Assembly (NCBI GenBank): GCA_027864655.1
Contig: JAQAZG010000004.1
Location: 1 to 64,000, forward strand
Source of the DNA: Oleispirillum naphthae
GTDB taxonomy: Bacteria; Pseudomonadota; Alphaproteobacteria; Rhodospirillales; Rhodospirillaceae
Length of the DNA: 64,000 nucleotides
Direction of reading: 5' to 3'
The notes beneath the pieces were generated by a model. That model ran no database searches and was not told where the DNA came from. It saw only the letters and a list, made by a program, of their open reading frames with translations. Numbering within the stretch: position 1 is the first letter of the stretch; each line of letters begins with the position of its first letter. Below, piece by piece: positions 27,054-35,618 of this stretch. Made by a program: the position numbers and the translations under genes.

Positions 27054-28285
27054 ACCCAGGCCGCATCGCATGGATCACCCGCAGCATCGGGCCGCTGGCG
27101 ATGTCGCAGGCCTTCGCCATGGCCTGCGGCCTCGCCACCACCACGGTGTGGGCGCGGTTTCTGCCGGTCGAGACCTACGGCGAGTTCCGCACCGTCCTTT
27201 CGGTGATCAGCTTCGTTTCCACCTTCTGCCTGCTCGGCACGGCGCAGGCCGCGACCATGGCGGCGGCGCAGAACCGCGACGGCAGCCTGATTCCGTTGTT
27301 GCGCGGCAAGATGCTGGCGAGCGGCGTGGGCAGCCTGGCGCTGGCCGGAGCGGCGGTCTATTACGGCAACACCGGCGGCGGGTCCTCCGGCATTGCCGCC
27401 GCGCTGGTGGTGGCGGCGGTGGTCTTTCCCTTCTACAACGTCGCCGACATCTGGCAGGCCTGGGTCAACGGCAAGGCGCGCTTCGTCGAACAGGCCTTGG
27501 GGCGCGGCGCGATTGCGATGCTCAACCTTGCCGCGGTGGCGGGCGGAGCCCTCCTCGGCCTTGGGCATCTGTGGCCGATTCTCGCCGCCTACATGGCAGC
27601 ACAGGCGGCGGTGAACGCGGTGATTCTGACCCGTGCTGCGATGCGGCGGAAAAACCGCGATATCGACCCCGCGATCCTGCGTTATGGAAACCACGCTACG
27701 GCGGCGCTGGTGTTCAACAGCCTGCTGTCACTGGATATGGTGATTCTCAACCACTACGCCTCGGCGGCGGAGGTGGCGGCCTTCGCCATCGCCATGCAGT
27801 TTCCCGAGCAGTTGAAGACAGTGTTCTCGGTGATTATTCAGGCGGCTGCGCCGACAATCTATCGCTCCGTCAGCGTCGTTGAGTCCTGGCGAACCCTGCG
27901 GCATTCCTTCTGGTTGCTGTACGCCGGCATGGTGGTCCTGGGGGTCGCAGGGGTCTTTCTGCTGCCGACCGTCGTGCGTTGGCTGTTCTCGGAACGCTAC
28001 GCGCATGCGGCGGAATACGGGAAATGGTTGTGGCTGTGCATGGCGTTGACCGGGCCGATCGGCCTTCTCGGACATATGCTTCTGGCCACCAAACAGAAAT
28101 TCTTCCTGTATGCGCCGAACATCGGGTTTCCCTTGCTTCAGGCGGGGCTCTACCTCTATCTCGCCCGCGACGGCATCGCCGGGATGACCACGGCGCGAAT
28201 CATCGCGACGACGGCGCTCGGCCTGTTGCACGTGGCCAATCTTTGCGCGCGGTACCGCTTTGAAACCCGAAGGGAGAGGGCATGA
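27050..28285 (+). CDS. wzx: Wzx-type polysaccharide flippase (MATE/MOP superfamily)
   Basis: This is a 411-residue inner-membrane protein with about 12 hydrophobic segments and no soluble domain. The N-terminal layout (SIGPLAMSQAFAMACGLATT then FLPVETYGEF) and mid-protein FPEQLKTVFSVIIQ are typical of oligosaccharide flippases of the MOP superfamily. It would move the undecaprenyl-linked repeat unit to the periplasm. Its stop is followed by a 91-base gap without a clear signal before the next gene. Confidence 0.85.
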   Translation: MNPGRIAWITRSIGPLAMSQAFAMACGLATTTVWARFLPVETYGEFRTVLSVISFVSTFCLLGTAQAATMAAAQNRDGSLIPLLRGKMLASGVGSLALAGAAVYYGNTGGGSSGIAAALVVAAVVFPFYNVADIWQAWVNGKARFVEQALGRGAIAMLNLAAVAGGALLGLGHLWPILAAYMAAQAAVNAVILTRAAMRRKNRDIDPAILRYGNHATAALVFNSLLSLDMVILNHYASAAEVAAFAIAMQFPEQLKTVFSVIIQAAAPTIYRSVSVVESWRTLRHSFWLLYAGMVVLGVAGVFLLPTVVRWLFSERYAHAAEYGKWLWLCMALTGPIGLLGHMLLATKQKFFLYAPNIGFPLLQAGLYLYLARDGIAGMTTARIIATTALGLLHVANLCARYRFETRRERA

Positions 28286-28376
28286 TTTTGCGTGGAAGCT
28301 CGAAGTCATATCAAGGGGTTGCGGCTCTTGCGCCGATTCGGCCCGGCAGCCGCGCCCGGAGACTGGGAGGGGGATC

Positions 28377-29474
28377 ATGACCCGGCCGATCCGCATTGCC
28401 CTGCTCTTCTGGGCCGACCGCAGCAACACCACGTTGAGCTATCAGCACGGCTGGCCCAAGGCGTTTCTGGAAAGCCCGCGCTTTTCCTGCGTGCCGATCA
28501 ATCTGGCCGGGCGGGGCTGGGCGGGCAAGGCGGAGGTGGTGTCCACCCTGATGAAGGGCGGGTTCGAGGCCATCGTCGTCATGCACTCCTGCTTCTCCAA
28601 CCAGCAGAATCTCCGGCGGTTGCTGCTTTGGGTGGTGTCGCGCTGCCCGCAGCCCAAGGCCTATTTCATCGGCAACGAATACAAGCTGATGCCGGAGAAG
28701 ATCGCCTTCTGCCGCCGCCTGGGGATTTCCCTGCTGCTGTCGCAGAGCAACGACGAGCGCGTGCTCGAGATGTACCGCAAGGCGCTGGGCTGCACCGTCG
28801 CCTGCATCCCCAATACCGGCCTCGATACGGATACCTTCTATCCGGTGACGCCGCTGGCCGGGCGCGACATCGACATCGGCTTCCGCGCCTACGAGGCGCC
28901 GCTCTACATGGGCAACAACGAGAAACCGGAAATCGCGGACTTCTTCAATGCGCGCGCGGCGGAGTACGGCCTGCGGGTGGACATCTCCCTGGAGCACAAG
29001 GACCGTTTCGACGCCAAGGGCTACGCCGCGTTCCTCAACCGCTGCCGCGGCCAGCTCGGCACCGAATCCGGCAGCGAGTTCTTCGAACTGACCGATGAAA
29101 CGCGCTACCGCGTCAACGCTTTCCAGAAGGCGCGCCCGGAGGCGACGTGGCCGGAGATCAAGGCGAAATTCTTCGACGTCTACGAGGGTCCGATGGTGCC
29201 GATGCGCATCATCAGCGGCCGCCAGGTCGAGGCGGCGGCGTGCAAGACCGTGCAGATTCTCTTCACCGGCCGCTACAATGATTATTTCCAGCCGGACGAG
29301 CACTACATTCCGCTGGAAAAGGATTTTTCCAACGCCGACGAGGTGGTGCGCAAGTTGCGCGACGACGCCTATTGCGCACGCCTGACGGATGCCGCCTACG
29401 ACGTGGCGATGGGGCAACTGACCTATGCGCACCTGCTCGGACGCCTGGCCGATCTCCTGGCGGATGTGGTGTGA
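28377..29474 (+). CDS. Predicted glycosyltransferase (GT-B, CgeB-like)
   Basis: The protein has 365 residues and is soluble. The N-terminal half binds an acceptor-like fold (IALLFWADRSNTT, then FEAIVVMHSCFSNQQ), and the C-terminal half resembles a GT-B donor domain, with EGPMVPMRIISGRQVEAAACKTVQILF taking the place of the usual E-x7-E motif (quoted segment split: EGPMVPMR, then GRQVEAAACK). A GGGAGG ribosome-binding site precedes ATG 28377. Related proteins occur in O-antigen and flagellar glycan clusters. The sugar transferred is unknown. Confidence 0.65.
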   Translation: MTRPIRIALLFWADRSNTTLSYQHGWPKAFLESPRFSCVPINLAGRGWAGKAEVVSTLMKGGFEAIVVMHSCFSNQQNLRRLLLWVVSRCPQPKAYFIGNEYKLMPEKIAFCRRLGISLLLSQSNDERVLEMYRKALGCTVACIPNTGLDTDTFYPVTPLAGRDIDIGFRAYEAPLYMGNNEKPEIADFFNARAAEYGLRVDISLEHKDRFDAKGYAAFLNRCRGQLGTESGSEFFELTDETRYRVNAFQKARPEATWPEIKAKFFDVYEGPMVPMRIISGRQVEAAACKTVQILFTGRYNDYFQPDEHYIPLEKDFSNADEVVRKLRDDAYCARLTDAAYDVAMGQLTYAHLLGRLADLLADVV

Positions 29475-29568
29475 GGCGGCGGCAAACGTTGTAACGACCG
29501 GACGCGCCGGATTATAAAACCGGACAGCCCGCAAGGGCTCCGGGAAGACAGGAAGGAAAAGAACGACC

Positions 29569-31518
29569 ATGTGCGGTATCGCGGGTTTCGCCACGCTCTC
29601 CGGCCGGTCGCCGGAACGGCCCGCCGCCGTGCTGGCGGCGCAGGAGCGTCTGATCGCGCATCGCGGCCCCGACGGGCGCGGCGCCTGGATCGCGCCGGGG
29701 AATGCCGCGGGTTTCGTGCACCGGCGTCTCGCCATCATCGACCTGACCGAGGCGGCGGCGCAGCCGATGAGCGCGCCCAACGGCGCCACCATCGTCTTCA
29801 ACGGCGAGGTCTACAACCACGTGGAGCTGCGTGCGCAGTTCGCCGAAAGCGGCTGGGCGTTCCGCTCCCGCTCCGACACCGAGTGCATCCTCGCCGCCTA
29901 CGAGGCGCACGGCGAGGACTGCATGCGCGATTTGCGCGGCATGTTCGCCTTCGCCATCTGGGACGAGCGCAAGCGGCGCCTGTTCTGCGCGCGCGATCGC
30001 TTCGGCATCAAGCCGTTCTATTACGCCGTGGTGGACGGGGTTCTCTATTTCGCCTCCGAGGCCAAGGCGCTGCTGCCCTTCCTGCCCGACATCGGCACCG
30101 ACGCCGACGCCCTGGCGCAGTATCTGGTCTTCCAGTACACCATCGGCGAGCAGACCCTGTTCAAGGGCATCCGCCAGCTCCTGCCCGGCCATGCGCTCAA
30201 GGTCGAGAACGGCAAGCTCACCGTCTGGCGCTATTGGGACGTCAGCTACGACATCGATTTCGACCACAGCCCGCGCTATTTCGAGAACCGCCTGGTGGAA
30301 CTGGTCGAGGAGTCCCTCGCCCTGCACCTGCGCAGCGACGTGCCGGTGGGGTCCTACGTTTCGGGCGGCATCGATTCCAGCCTGCTGGCGATTCTCGCCG
30401 GGCGCACCGGGGCCGCGGCGAACCTCGGCTTCCACGGCAAGTTCACCGAATTCCCCGGCTACGACGAAAGCGCATACGCCGCATGCGCCACGGAGCGCGC
30501 GGGCGCGGAACTGCAGGTCATCGACATCACCGCGGAGGACTTCCGCCGCCATATCCGCGACGTCATCCGCCACCTCGACTTCCCGGTCGCCGGGCCGGGG
30601 TCGTTCCCGCAGTTCATGGTTTCCAAGCTCGCCGCCGAGCGGGTCAAGGTGGTCCTCGGCGGCCAGGGCGGCGACGAGATATTCGGCGGCTACGCGCGCT
30701 ATCTGCTCGCCTATTTCGAGCAGTGCATCAGCGCCGCGATCAACGGCACCTACCGGAACGGCAACTTCGTCGTCACCATCGAGTCGATCATTCCGAATCT
30801 CGGCCTGTTGCGGGAATACCAGCCGCTGATCAAGCAGTTCTGGAGCGAGGGGCTGTTCGATTCCCTGGACGAGCGGTATCTGCGCCTGGTCGATCGTTCC
30901 GCCGACATGCAGGACGAGGTGGAGTGGTCCGCGCTCGACCGCGCCAAAGTGGTCGAGGACTTCAAGACGATCTTCAAGAACCCCGCCAACGTGCGCAAGG
31001 GCGCCTATTTCGACAGCATGACCCACTTCGACTTCAAGTGCCTGCTGCCCGCCCTGTTGCAGGTGGAAGACCGGATGAGCATGGCGCACGGGCTGGAAAG
31101 CCGGGTGCCCTTCCTCGATCATCCGCTGGTGGAGTTCGCCGCGACCGTGCCCGCCGACGTCAAGTTCGCGGGCGGCCACATGAAGCGCCTGCTCAAGGTC
31201 GCCTTCGAGGATACCCTTCCCGGCGAGATCGCGCACCGGCGCGACAAGATGGGCTTCCCGGTGCCGCTCAAGGAGTGGTTCGGCGGCGAATTGAAGGGCG
31301 ACGTCGAGGACATCTTCCGCAACATGAAGGAAAAGTCCCGCCCCTACATCAACGCCGATGCGGTGCTGGCCAACTTCGGCCAGGCGGGGCGCTTCTCGCG
31401 CAAGGCCTGGGGCTTGCTGAGCCTCGAATTGTGGCATCAGATCTTTCACGACCGCGCGGCGGATTACCGCGCGATGCTTGCCGATCCCGTCGTCGATACA
31501 GAGGTGGTTTTCAAATGA
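29569..31518 (+). CDS. asnB: Asparagine synthase-like amidotransferase (second copy)
   Basis: This 649-residue protein begins MCGIAGF, giving the catalytic Cys2. The glutaminase domain covers about residues 1-210 and the synthetase domain follows, with YVSGGIDSS near residue 264 and GGQGGDEIFGGYARYL. It is clearly diverged from the copy at 18213. It overlaps the next SDR gene by four bases, so the two are translationally coupled. In the Bordetella O-antigen locus similar amidotransferases accompany three SDRs to make diacetamido-uronamide sugars, which suggests uronic acid amidation here. Confidence 0.88.
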   Translation: MCGIAGFATLSGRSPERPAAVLAAQERLIAHRGPDGRGAWIAPGNAAGFVHRRLAIIDLTEAAAQPMSAPNGATIVFNGEVYNHVELRAQFAESGWAFRSRSDTECILAAYEAHGEDCMRDLRGMFAFAIWDERKRRLFCARDRFGIKPFYYAVVDGVLYFASEAKALLPFLPDIGTDADALAQYLVFQYTIGEQTLFKGIRQLLPGHALKVENGKLTVWRYWDVSYDIDFDHSPRYFENRLVELVEESLALHLRSDVPVGSYVSGGIDSSLLAILAGRTGAAANLGFHGKFTEFPGYDESAYAACATERAGAELQVIDITAEDFRRHIRDVIRHLDFPVAGPGSFPQFMVSKLAAERVKVVLGGQGGDEIFGGYARYLLAYFEQCISAAINGTYRNGNFVVTIESIIPNLGLLREYQPLIKQFWSEGLFDSLDERYLRLVDRSADMQDEVEWSALDRAKVVEDFKTIFKNPANVRKGAYFDSMTHFDFKCLLPALLQVEDRMSMAHGLESRVPFLDHPLVEFAATVPADVKFAGGHMKRLLKVAFEDTLPGEIAHRRDKMGFPVPLKEWFGGELKGDVEDIFRNMKEKSRPYINADAVLANFGQAGRFSRKAWGLLSLELWHQIFHDRAADYRAMLADPVVDTEVVFK

Positions 31519-32456
31519 AGGCGTTCATTACCGGTGGCTTCGGCCAGGTGGGGTCCCATATCGCCGAGTTTCTGCTCGCGCGCGGCGACGAAGTCATGGC
31601 GATCGACAATTTCGCCACCGGCCGCCGCGAGCACCTGATCGCCCAGGACCGCCTGCACGCGGTCGAGGGCAGCATCGCCGACAAGGAGCTGGTGGACCGG
31701 CTGGTCGGCGACTTCAAGCCCGACGTCCTGATCCATACCGCCGCGTCCTACAAGGACCCGGACGACTGGTACTCCGACGCCCTGACCAACGTCGTCGGCG
31801 GCGCCAACGTGGTGCAGGCGGCGAAGGCCAACAAGGTGGGGCGCTTCGTCTACTTCCAGACCGCCCTGTGCTATGGCCTGAAGCCGCAGCAGCAGCCGAT
31901 CCGCCTCGACCATCCGAAGCTGCCGGGCAACAGCAGCTACGCCATCACCAAGACCGCGGCGGAGGACTACCTGGAGCTTTCCGGCCTCGACTTCGTGACC
32001 TTCCGCCTCGCCAACGTCATCGGCCCGCGCAACGTCTCCGGCCCGTTGCCGATCTTCTTCCAGCGCCTGTCCGAGGGGAAGCGCTGCTTCGTCACCACGG
32101 CGCGCCGCGATTTCGTCTTCGTCAAGGACCTGGCGCGGGCGGCGGTGCGCGCCGCCGACGGCACCGGGCACGGCACCTATCACTTTTCCTCCGGCACCGA
32201 CGTGCCGATCATCGACCTCTACGATGCGGTGGTCGAGGCGATGATTCTCAACGACTATCCGGAGCCGGAGGTCCGCCCCCTCGGCCCCGACGACACCGCA
32301 TCGATTCTGCTCGACCCGTCGCGCACCTTCGCCGACTTCGGCGATATCCGCTTCACGCCGTTGAAGGAAACCGTGCGCGCCGCGGTGGAATACTACCGTG
32401 CCTACGGGGTTTCCGGCGGCTATACCCACCTCAAGCACGAACCCGGCAAGAAGTAA
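31515..32456 (+). CDS. Extended SDR, NDP-sugar epimerase/dehydratase (first of three)
   Basis: The protein has 313 residues. The NAD motif TGGFGQVGS is at residues 6-14, AIDNFATGRREHL is the nucleotide-ribose region, and YFQTALCYG carries the active-site Thr in place of Ser. The catalytic YAITK lies in NSSYAITKTAAEDY. It is clearly paralogous to the following gene: both share DNFATG, AAxYKDPxDW and FQTALCYG. It resembles Bordetella WbmF/WbmG in arrangement. Exact substrate is not determined; a UDP-diacetamido-uronate is plausible. Confidence 0.8.
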   Translation: MKAFITGGFGQVGSHIAEFLLARGDEVMAIDNFATGRREHLIAQDRLHAVEGSIADKELVDRLVGDFKPDVLIHTAASYKDPDDWYSDALTNVVGGANVVQAAKANKVGRFVYFQTALCYGLKPQQQPIRLDHPKLPGNSSYAITKTAAEDYLELSGLDFVTFRLANVIGPRNVSGPLPIFFQRLSEGKRCFVTTARRDFVFVKDLARAAVRAADGTGHGTYHFSSGTDVPIIDLYDAVVEAMILNDYPEPEVRPLGPDDTASILLDPSRTFADFGDIRFTPLKETVRAAVEYYRAYGVSGGYTHLKHEPGKK

Positions 32457-32468
32457 GGGAGAGCGGCG

Positions 32469-33416
32469 TTGCGCATTCTGATCACCGGCGGGGCGGGGTG
32501 CCTCGGCTCCAACCTAGTGGAGCGGCTCGCCCCCGCCGGGCACGAGATCCTGGTCGTGGACAACTTCGCCACCGGCAAGCGCGCGTCGCTGCCGCCGGCG
32601 GCGGGCCTGGCCGTGGCCGAGGGCAGCATCGCCGATGCGGCCCTGGTGGACCGCTGCTTCGACGGCTTCCGTCCGACCCACGTCATCCACAGCGCCGCCG
32701 CCTACAAGGACCCGGCGGACTGGCGCGAGGACATCGCCACCAACGTCGCCGGGACGGTCAACGTCGCCGCCGCGGCGGCCCGCCACGCGGTGAAGCGGTT
32801 CGTCAATTTCCAGACCGCCCTGTGCTACGGGCGGCCGCGGACGGTGCCGATTCCGGTGGACCATCCGGCCGCGCCGTTCACCAGCTACGGCATCTCCAAG
32901 ACCGCGGGCGAGCAGTACCTGCTGATGAGCGGCCTGCCGGTGGTTTCCCTGCGGCTGGCCAACGTCACCGGGCCGCGCCTCGCCATCGGGCCGATCCCCA
33001 CCTTCTACAAGCGGCTGAAGGCGGGGCAGAAGTGCTTCTGCTCCGACACCGTGCGCGACTTCCTCGATATGGAGGACTTCTTCTCCCTGATCGATCTGGC
33101 GCTGGCGGAAGGCGCGCCGACCGGGGTGTTCAACGTCTCCACCGGAGAGGGCCACACCATCAAGGACATCTTCGACGTGGTGGTGGCGCACCTCGGCGTC
33201 AGCCTGGACGAGCCGGTGCCGGTTCTGCCGCCGGGCGGCGACGACGTGCCCGCCGTGGTGCTGGACCCCGTGCGCACCACGGAAGCCTTCGGCTGGACGC
33301 CGCGTTTCGGCTTCGCCGAGACCATCGGCCGCATGCTCGCCTGGTACGACCTCCATGGGGTCACCGACGTCTACAGCCACCTCTCCGCCCCGACTGCCGA
33401 AGGAAACCGGACATGA
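32469..33416 (+). CDS. Extended SDR, NDP-sugar epimerase (second of three)
   Basis: The protein has 315 residues, with TGGAGCLGS at the N terminus, FQTALCYG and YGISK as the catalytic motif. The start is TTG at 32469, preceded by GGGAGAGCGG. Similarity to the preceding gene runs through the whole length, so the pair arose by tandem duplication and then diverged. FCSDTVRDFLDMEDF near residue 190 is the substrate-facing loop. It overlaps the third SDR gene (ATGA). Confidence 0.8.
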   Translation: MRILITGGAGCLGSNLVERLAPAGHEILVVDNFATGKRASLPPAAGLAVAEGSIADAALVDRCFDGFRPTHVIHSAAAYKDPADWREDIATNVAGTVNVAAAAARHAVKRFVNFQTALCYGRPRTVPIPVDHPAAPFTSYGISKTAGEQYLLMSGLPVVSLRLANVTGPRLAIGPIPTFYKRLKAGQKCFCSDTVRDFLDMEDFFSLIDLALAEGAPTGVFNVSTGEGHTIKDIFDVVVAHLGVSLDEPVPVLPPGGDDVPAVVLDPVRTTEAFGWTPRFGFAETIGRMLAWYDLHGVTDVYSHLSAPTAEGNRT

Positions 33417-34465
33417 CCCAGGCCAACTTCGCCGATGCGCGTCTTCTCGTCGTCGGGGGCGCCGGTTTCGTCGGCAGCAACCTCGTCCGGCAGCTTCTGG
33501 AGCAGGACCCTCGCGAGATCGTCATCGTCGATAACCTGCTGTCGTCCGACATCTCCAACGTCCCCGACGATCCGCGGGTGCGCTTCGTCCTCGGTTCGAT
33601 CACCGACGACCGTATCCTGCGCGCCCTGCCGGAGGACCTGGACTTCGCCTGGCACCTCGCCTGCTACCACGGCAACCAGAGCTCGATCGCCGATCCCTTC
33701 GCCGACCACGAGAACAACACCCTGACCAGCCTCAAGCTGTTCGACCGGCTGAAGGACATCCGCAGCCTGAAGAAGGTGGTCTATGCCGCGGCGGGCTGCG
33801 CGGTGGCGGAAAAGACCTTCGGCACCGCCACGGCGACGACCGAGGACGCGCCGGTGTCGCTCTACCACGACAGCCCGTATTCGATCTCCAAGCTGATCGG
33901 CGAACTCTACGGCAACTACTTCTGGGGCCGTTACGGCATGCCGCTGGTCAAGGCGCGCTTCCAGAACGTCTTCGGCCCGCGGGAGATTCTCGGCGCGGGG
34001 CGGTGGCGCGGCACCGTGCACACGGTGTGGCGCAACGTCACCCCGACCTTCATCTGGAAGGCGCTGAACCGCGAGGCCCTGCCGCTCGACAACGGCGGCA
34101 ACGCCAGCCGCGACTTCATCTTCGTCGAGGACATGGCGCGCGGCCTCATCGCCTGCGCCCGGAACGGCAAGCCGGGCGAGGTCTACAACCTCGCCTCCGG
34201 CGTGGAGACCACCATCGGCGACCTCGCGGCGACGATCAACCAGGCGACCGGCAACCCGACGCCGGTGGACCTGCGCCCGGCGCGCGACTGGGACCATTCG
34301 GGCAAGCGCTTCGGCTCCACCGAGAAATCGCGGCGGGAGCTCGGCTTTGCGGCCGAGGTTTCGGTGCGCGAGGGTATCGAGAAAACGGTGGCCTGGACCC
34401 GCGCCAACCGCGCCACGATCGAACGCTGCATGGCGCAGCACGCCTACAACATGGCGCGCGTATAA
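33413..34465 (+). CDS. Extended SDR, NDP-sugar epimerase/dehydratase (third of three)
   Basis: The protein has 350 residues with GGAGFVGSN (about 15-23), VIVDNLLSSD, YAAAGCAV at the serine position (Ala/Gly replaced, VVYAAAGC) and YSISK as the catalytic pair. It belongs to a different SDR branch from the two before it, closer to WbmH or GalE/ArnA-like dehydratases, with RFQNVFGPREI and GRWRGTVHTV. The stop at 34465 is followed in the same frame by the remnant of an acetyltransferase. Confidence 0.78.
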   Translation: MTQANFADARLLVVGGAGFVGSNLVRQLLEQDPREIVIVDNLLSSDISNVPDDPRVRFVLGSITDDRILRALPEDLDFAWHLACYHGNQSSIADPFADHENNTLTSLKLFDRLKDIRSLKKVVYAAAGCAVAEKTFGTATATTEDAPVSLYHDSPYSISKLIGELYGNYFWGRYGMPLVKARFQNVFGPREILGAGRWRGTVHTVWRNVTPTFIWKALNREALPLDNGGNASRDFIFVEDMARGLIACARNGKPGEVYNLASGVETTIGDLAATINQATGNPTPVDLRPARDWDHSGKRFGSTEKSRRELGFAAEVSVREGIEKTVAWTRANRATIERCMAQHAYNMARV

Positions 34466-34597
34466 CCACGCTGCCGGGCGATCATGCCCGGCGTAAAGGG
34501 CACGGTGATCGGCGCGAACTCCGTGGTGACGCGCGATGCCGGTCCTTACGAGATATGGGCGGGGGTTCCCGCAGCGAAGACCCGCGGCAGTGCATAA
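34466..34597 (+). pseudogene. C-terminal remnant of a hexapeptide-repeat acetyltransferase
   Basis: Right after the third SDR stop codon, the same frame encodes 43 codons ending at TAA 34597. They include IMPGVKGTVIGANSVVTRD and PYEIWAGVPA, the classic last coil and tail of left-handed beta-helix sugar O/N-acetyltransferases. The catalytic part and start are absent, so it cannot be functional. A deletion or recombination event seems to have removed the 5' portion and joined the end to this position. Confidence 0.75.
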
Positions 34598-34700
34598 GCA
34601 GAACAAAAAATCATCGCGATGTTCCGTGCATATATAAAAGCGACATGTAACTACGTTTTGTAATAATGGTACCTCCGCTTCACCATAGGATGGGGCTTGC
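34598..34700. other. AT-rich junction upstream of the methyltransferase
   Basis: About 100 bases are strikingly AT-rich compared with the window (for example ATATATAAAAGCG and TTTTGTAATAATGG). They sit between the acetyltransferase remnant and the methyltransferase, whose first 40 codons are also relatively AT-rich. It may hold the methyltransferase promoter, but no pair of elements is convincing. It marks a likely recombination boundary. Confidence 0.55.
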
Positions 34701-35618
34701 ATGAGCAATATGATAAATATGCAGTCTATCGTAGACGCAGTGCTCTCTGAATGGCCGGAACATGAGATCTATATCTCTAAGAGTCTGTCCGGATATACAG
34801 AGGAAGAAAGGGCTCATGTAGAGCGCCTGTCGGAACGGATATGCGCCCTGGCGGGGGATCGGTTGCCGGATTTTGCGGCCAGCTACAAGTGGCTTTGCGG
34901 GGTCTTCAACGAAGAGCAGATCGCTTTCATCCGTACCGGAAAATACCGCCGCACCAGCTTCGCCGAGGCCAACGCCGAGGTCTACGCCAACAAGGACTTC
35001 ATGCAGAAGTACATGGAGGGGCTTCTGGTCTCCCAACTGTTGTGGAGCAACCATGCCCGGGCCTTCCTGTTTCATGACGCCTTCATCGACAGCTTGAAGG
35101 AGGGGACGCGTTACCTCGAGGTGGGACCGGGCCATGGTCTGTACCTGGCGACGGCGGCACTCAACCCGCGGTGCGCCGTGGTCGAGGCGTGGGACGTAAG
35201 CGCGGAAAGCCTGGAACAGACCGCGGCATCGACGCGGCGGATGGGAATTTCCCGGCCGGTGCGCCTGGCGCAGCGGGACGTGGCGGAGGTCGGCCGCCGC
35301 GCCGAGGATGGCGAGCCGTTCGACGTCGTCGTCATCAGCGAGGTGCTGGAGCACCTTGAAGACCCGCTGCGGGTGTTGAAGAACCTGCGGACCTTCCTGG
35401 TGCCGGGCGGGCGGATTTTCGTCCACTTCCCGATCAACAGTCCGGCCCCGGATCACATTTATCTGCTCACTTCCCTCGACGAGGTGCGGGCGATGGTGGA
35501 GGAGGCCGGTTTCCGCGTCGAAACGGCGGAAGAGTATCCGACGACGGGTTATACCCTGAAGCGCGCGATGGCGACCAAGGCGACCGTTTCCTGCCTGGTA
35601 ATCGGTGTGAATCCTTAG
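34701..35618 (+). CDS. Class I SAM-dependent methyltransferase
   Basis: The protein has 305 residues. SAM-binding motif I is YLEVGPGHG near residue 140; an acidic VEAWD follows, then FDVVVISEVLEHLEDP, as in the Methyltransf_11/23 families that methylate small molecules or sugars. The N-terminal 120 residues are helical and unlike common domains. It is the first gene after the AT-rich junction and converges with the MaoC-SDR gene, the two stop codons overlapping by four bases. O-methylation of a sugar or of an ACP-bound hydroxyacyl group are both plausible. Confidence 0.75.
   Translation: MSNMINMQSIVDAVLSEWPEHEIYISKSLSGYTEEERAHVERLSERICALAGDRLPDFAASYKWLCGVFNEEQIAFIRTGKYRRTSFAEANAEVYANKDFMQKYMEGLLVSQLLWSNHARAFLFHDAFIDSLKEGTRYLEVGPGHGLYLATAALNPRCAVVEAWDVSAESLEQTAASTRRMGISRPVRLAQRDVAEVGRRAEDGEPFDVVVISEVLEHLEDPLRVLKNLRTFLVPGGRIFVHFPINSPAPDHIYLLTSLDEVRAMVEEAGFRVETAEEYPTTGYTLKRAMATKATVSCLVIGVNP

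Noticed and set aside
34598-34700. A tRNA or attachment site at the AT-rich junction
   Set aside because: No cloverleaf, no direct repeats and no integrase were found nearby.
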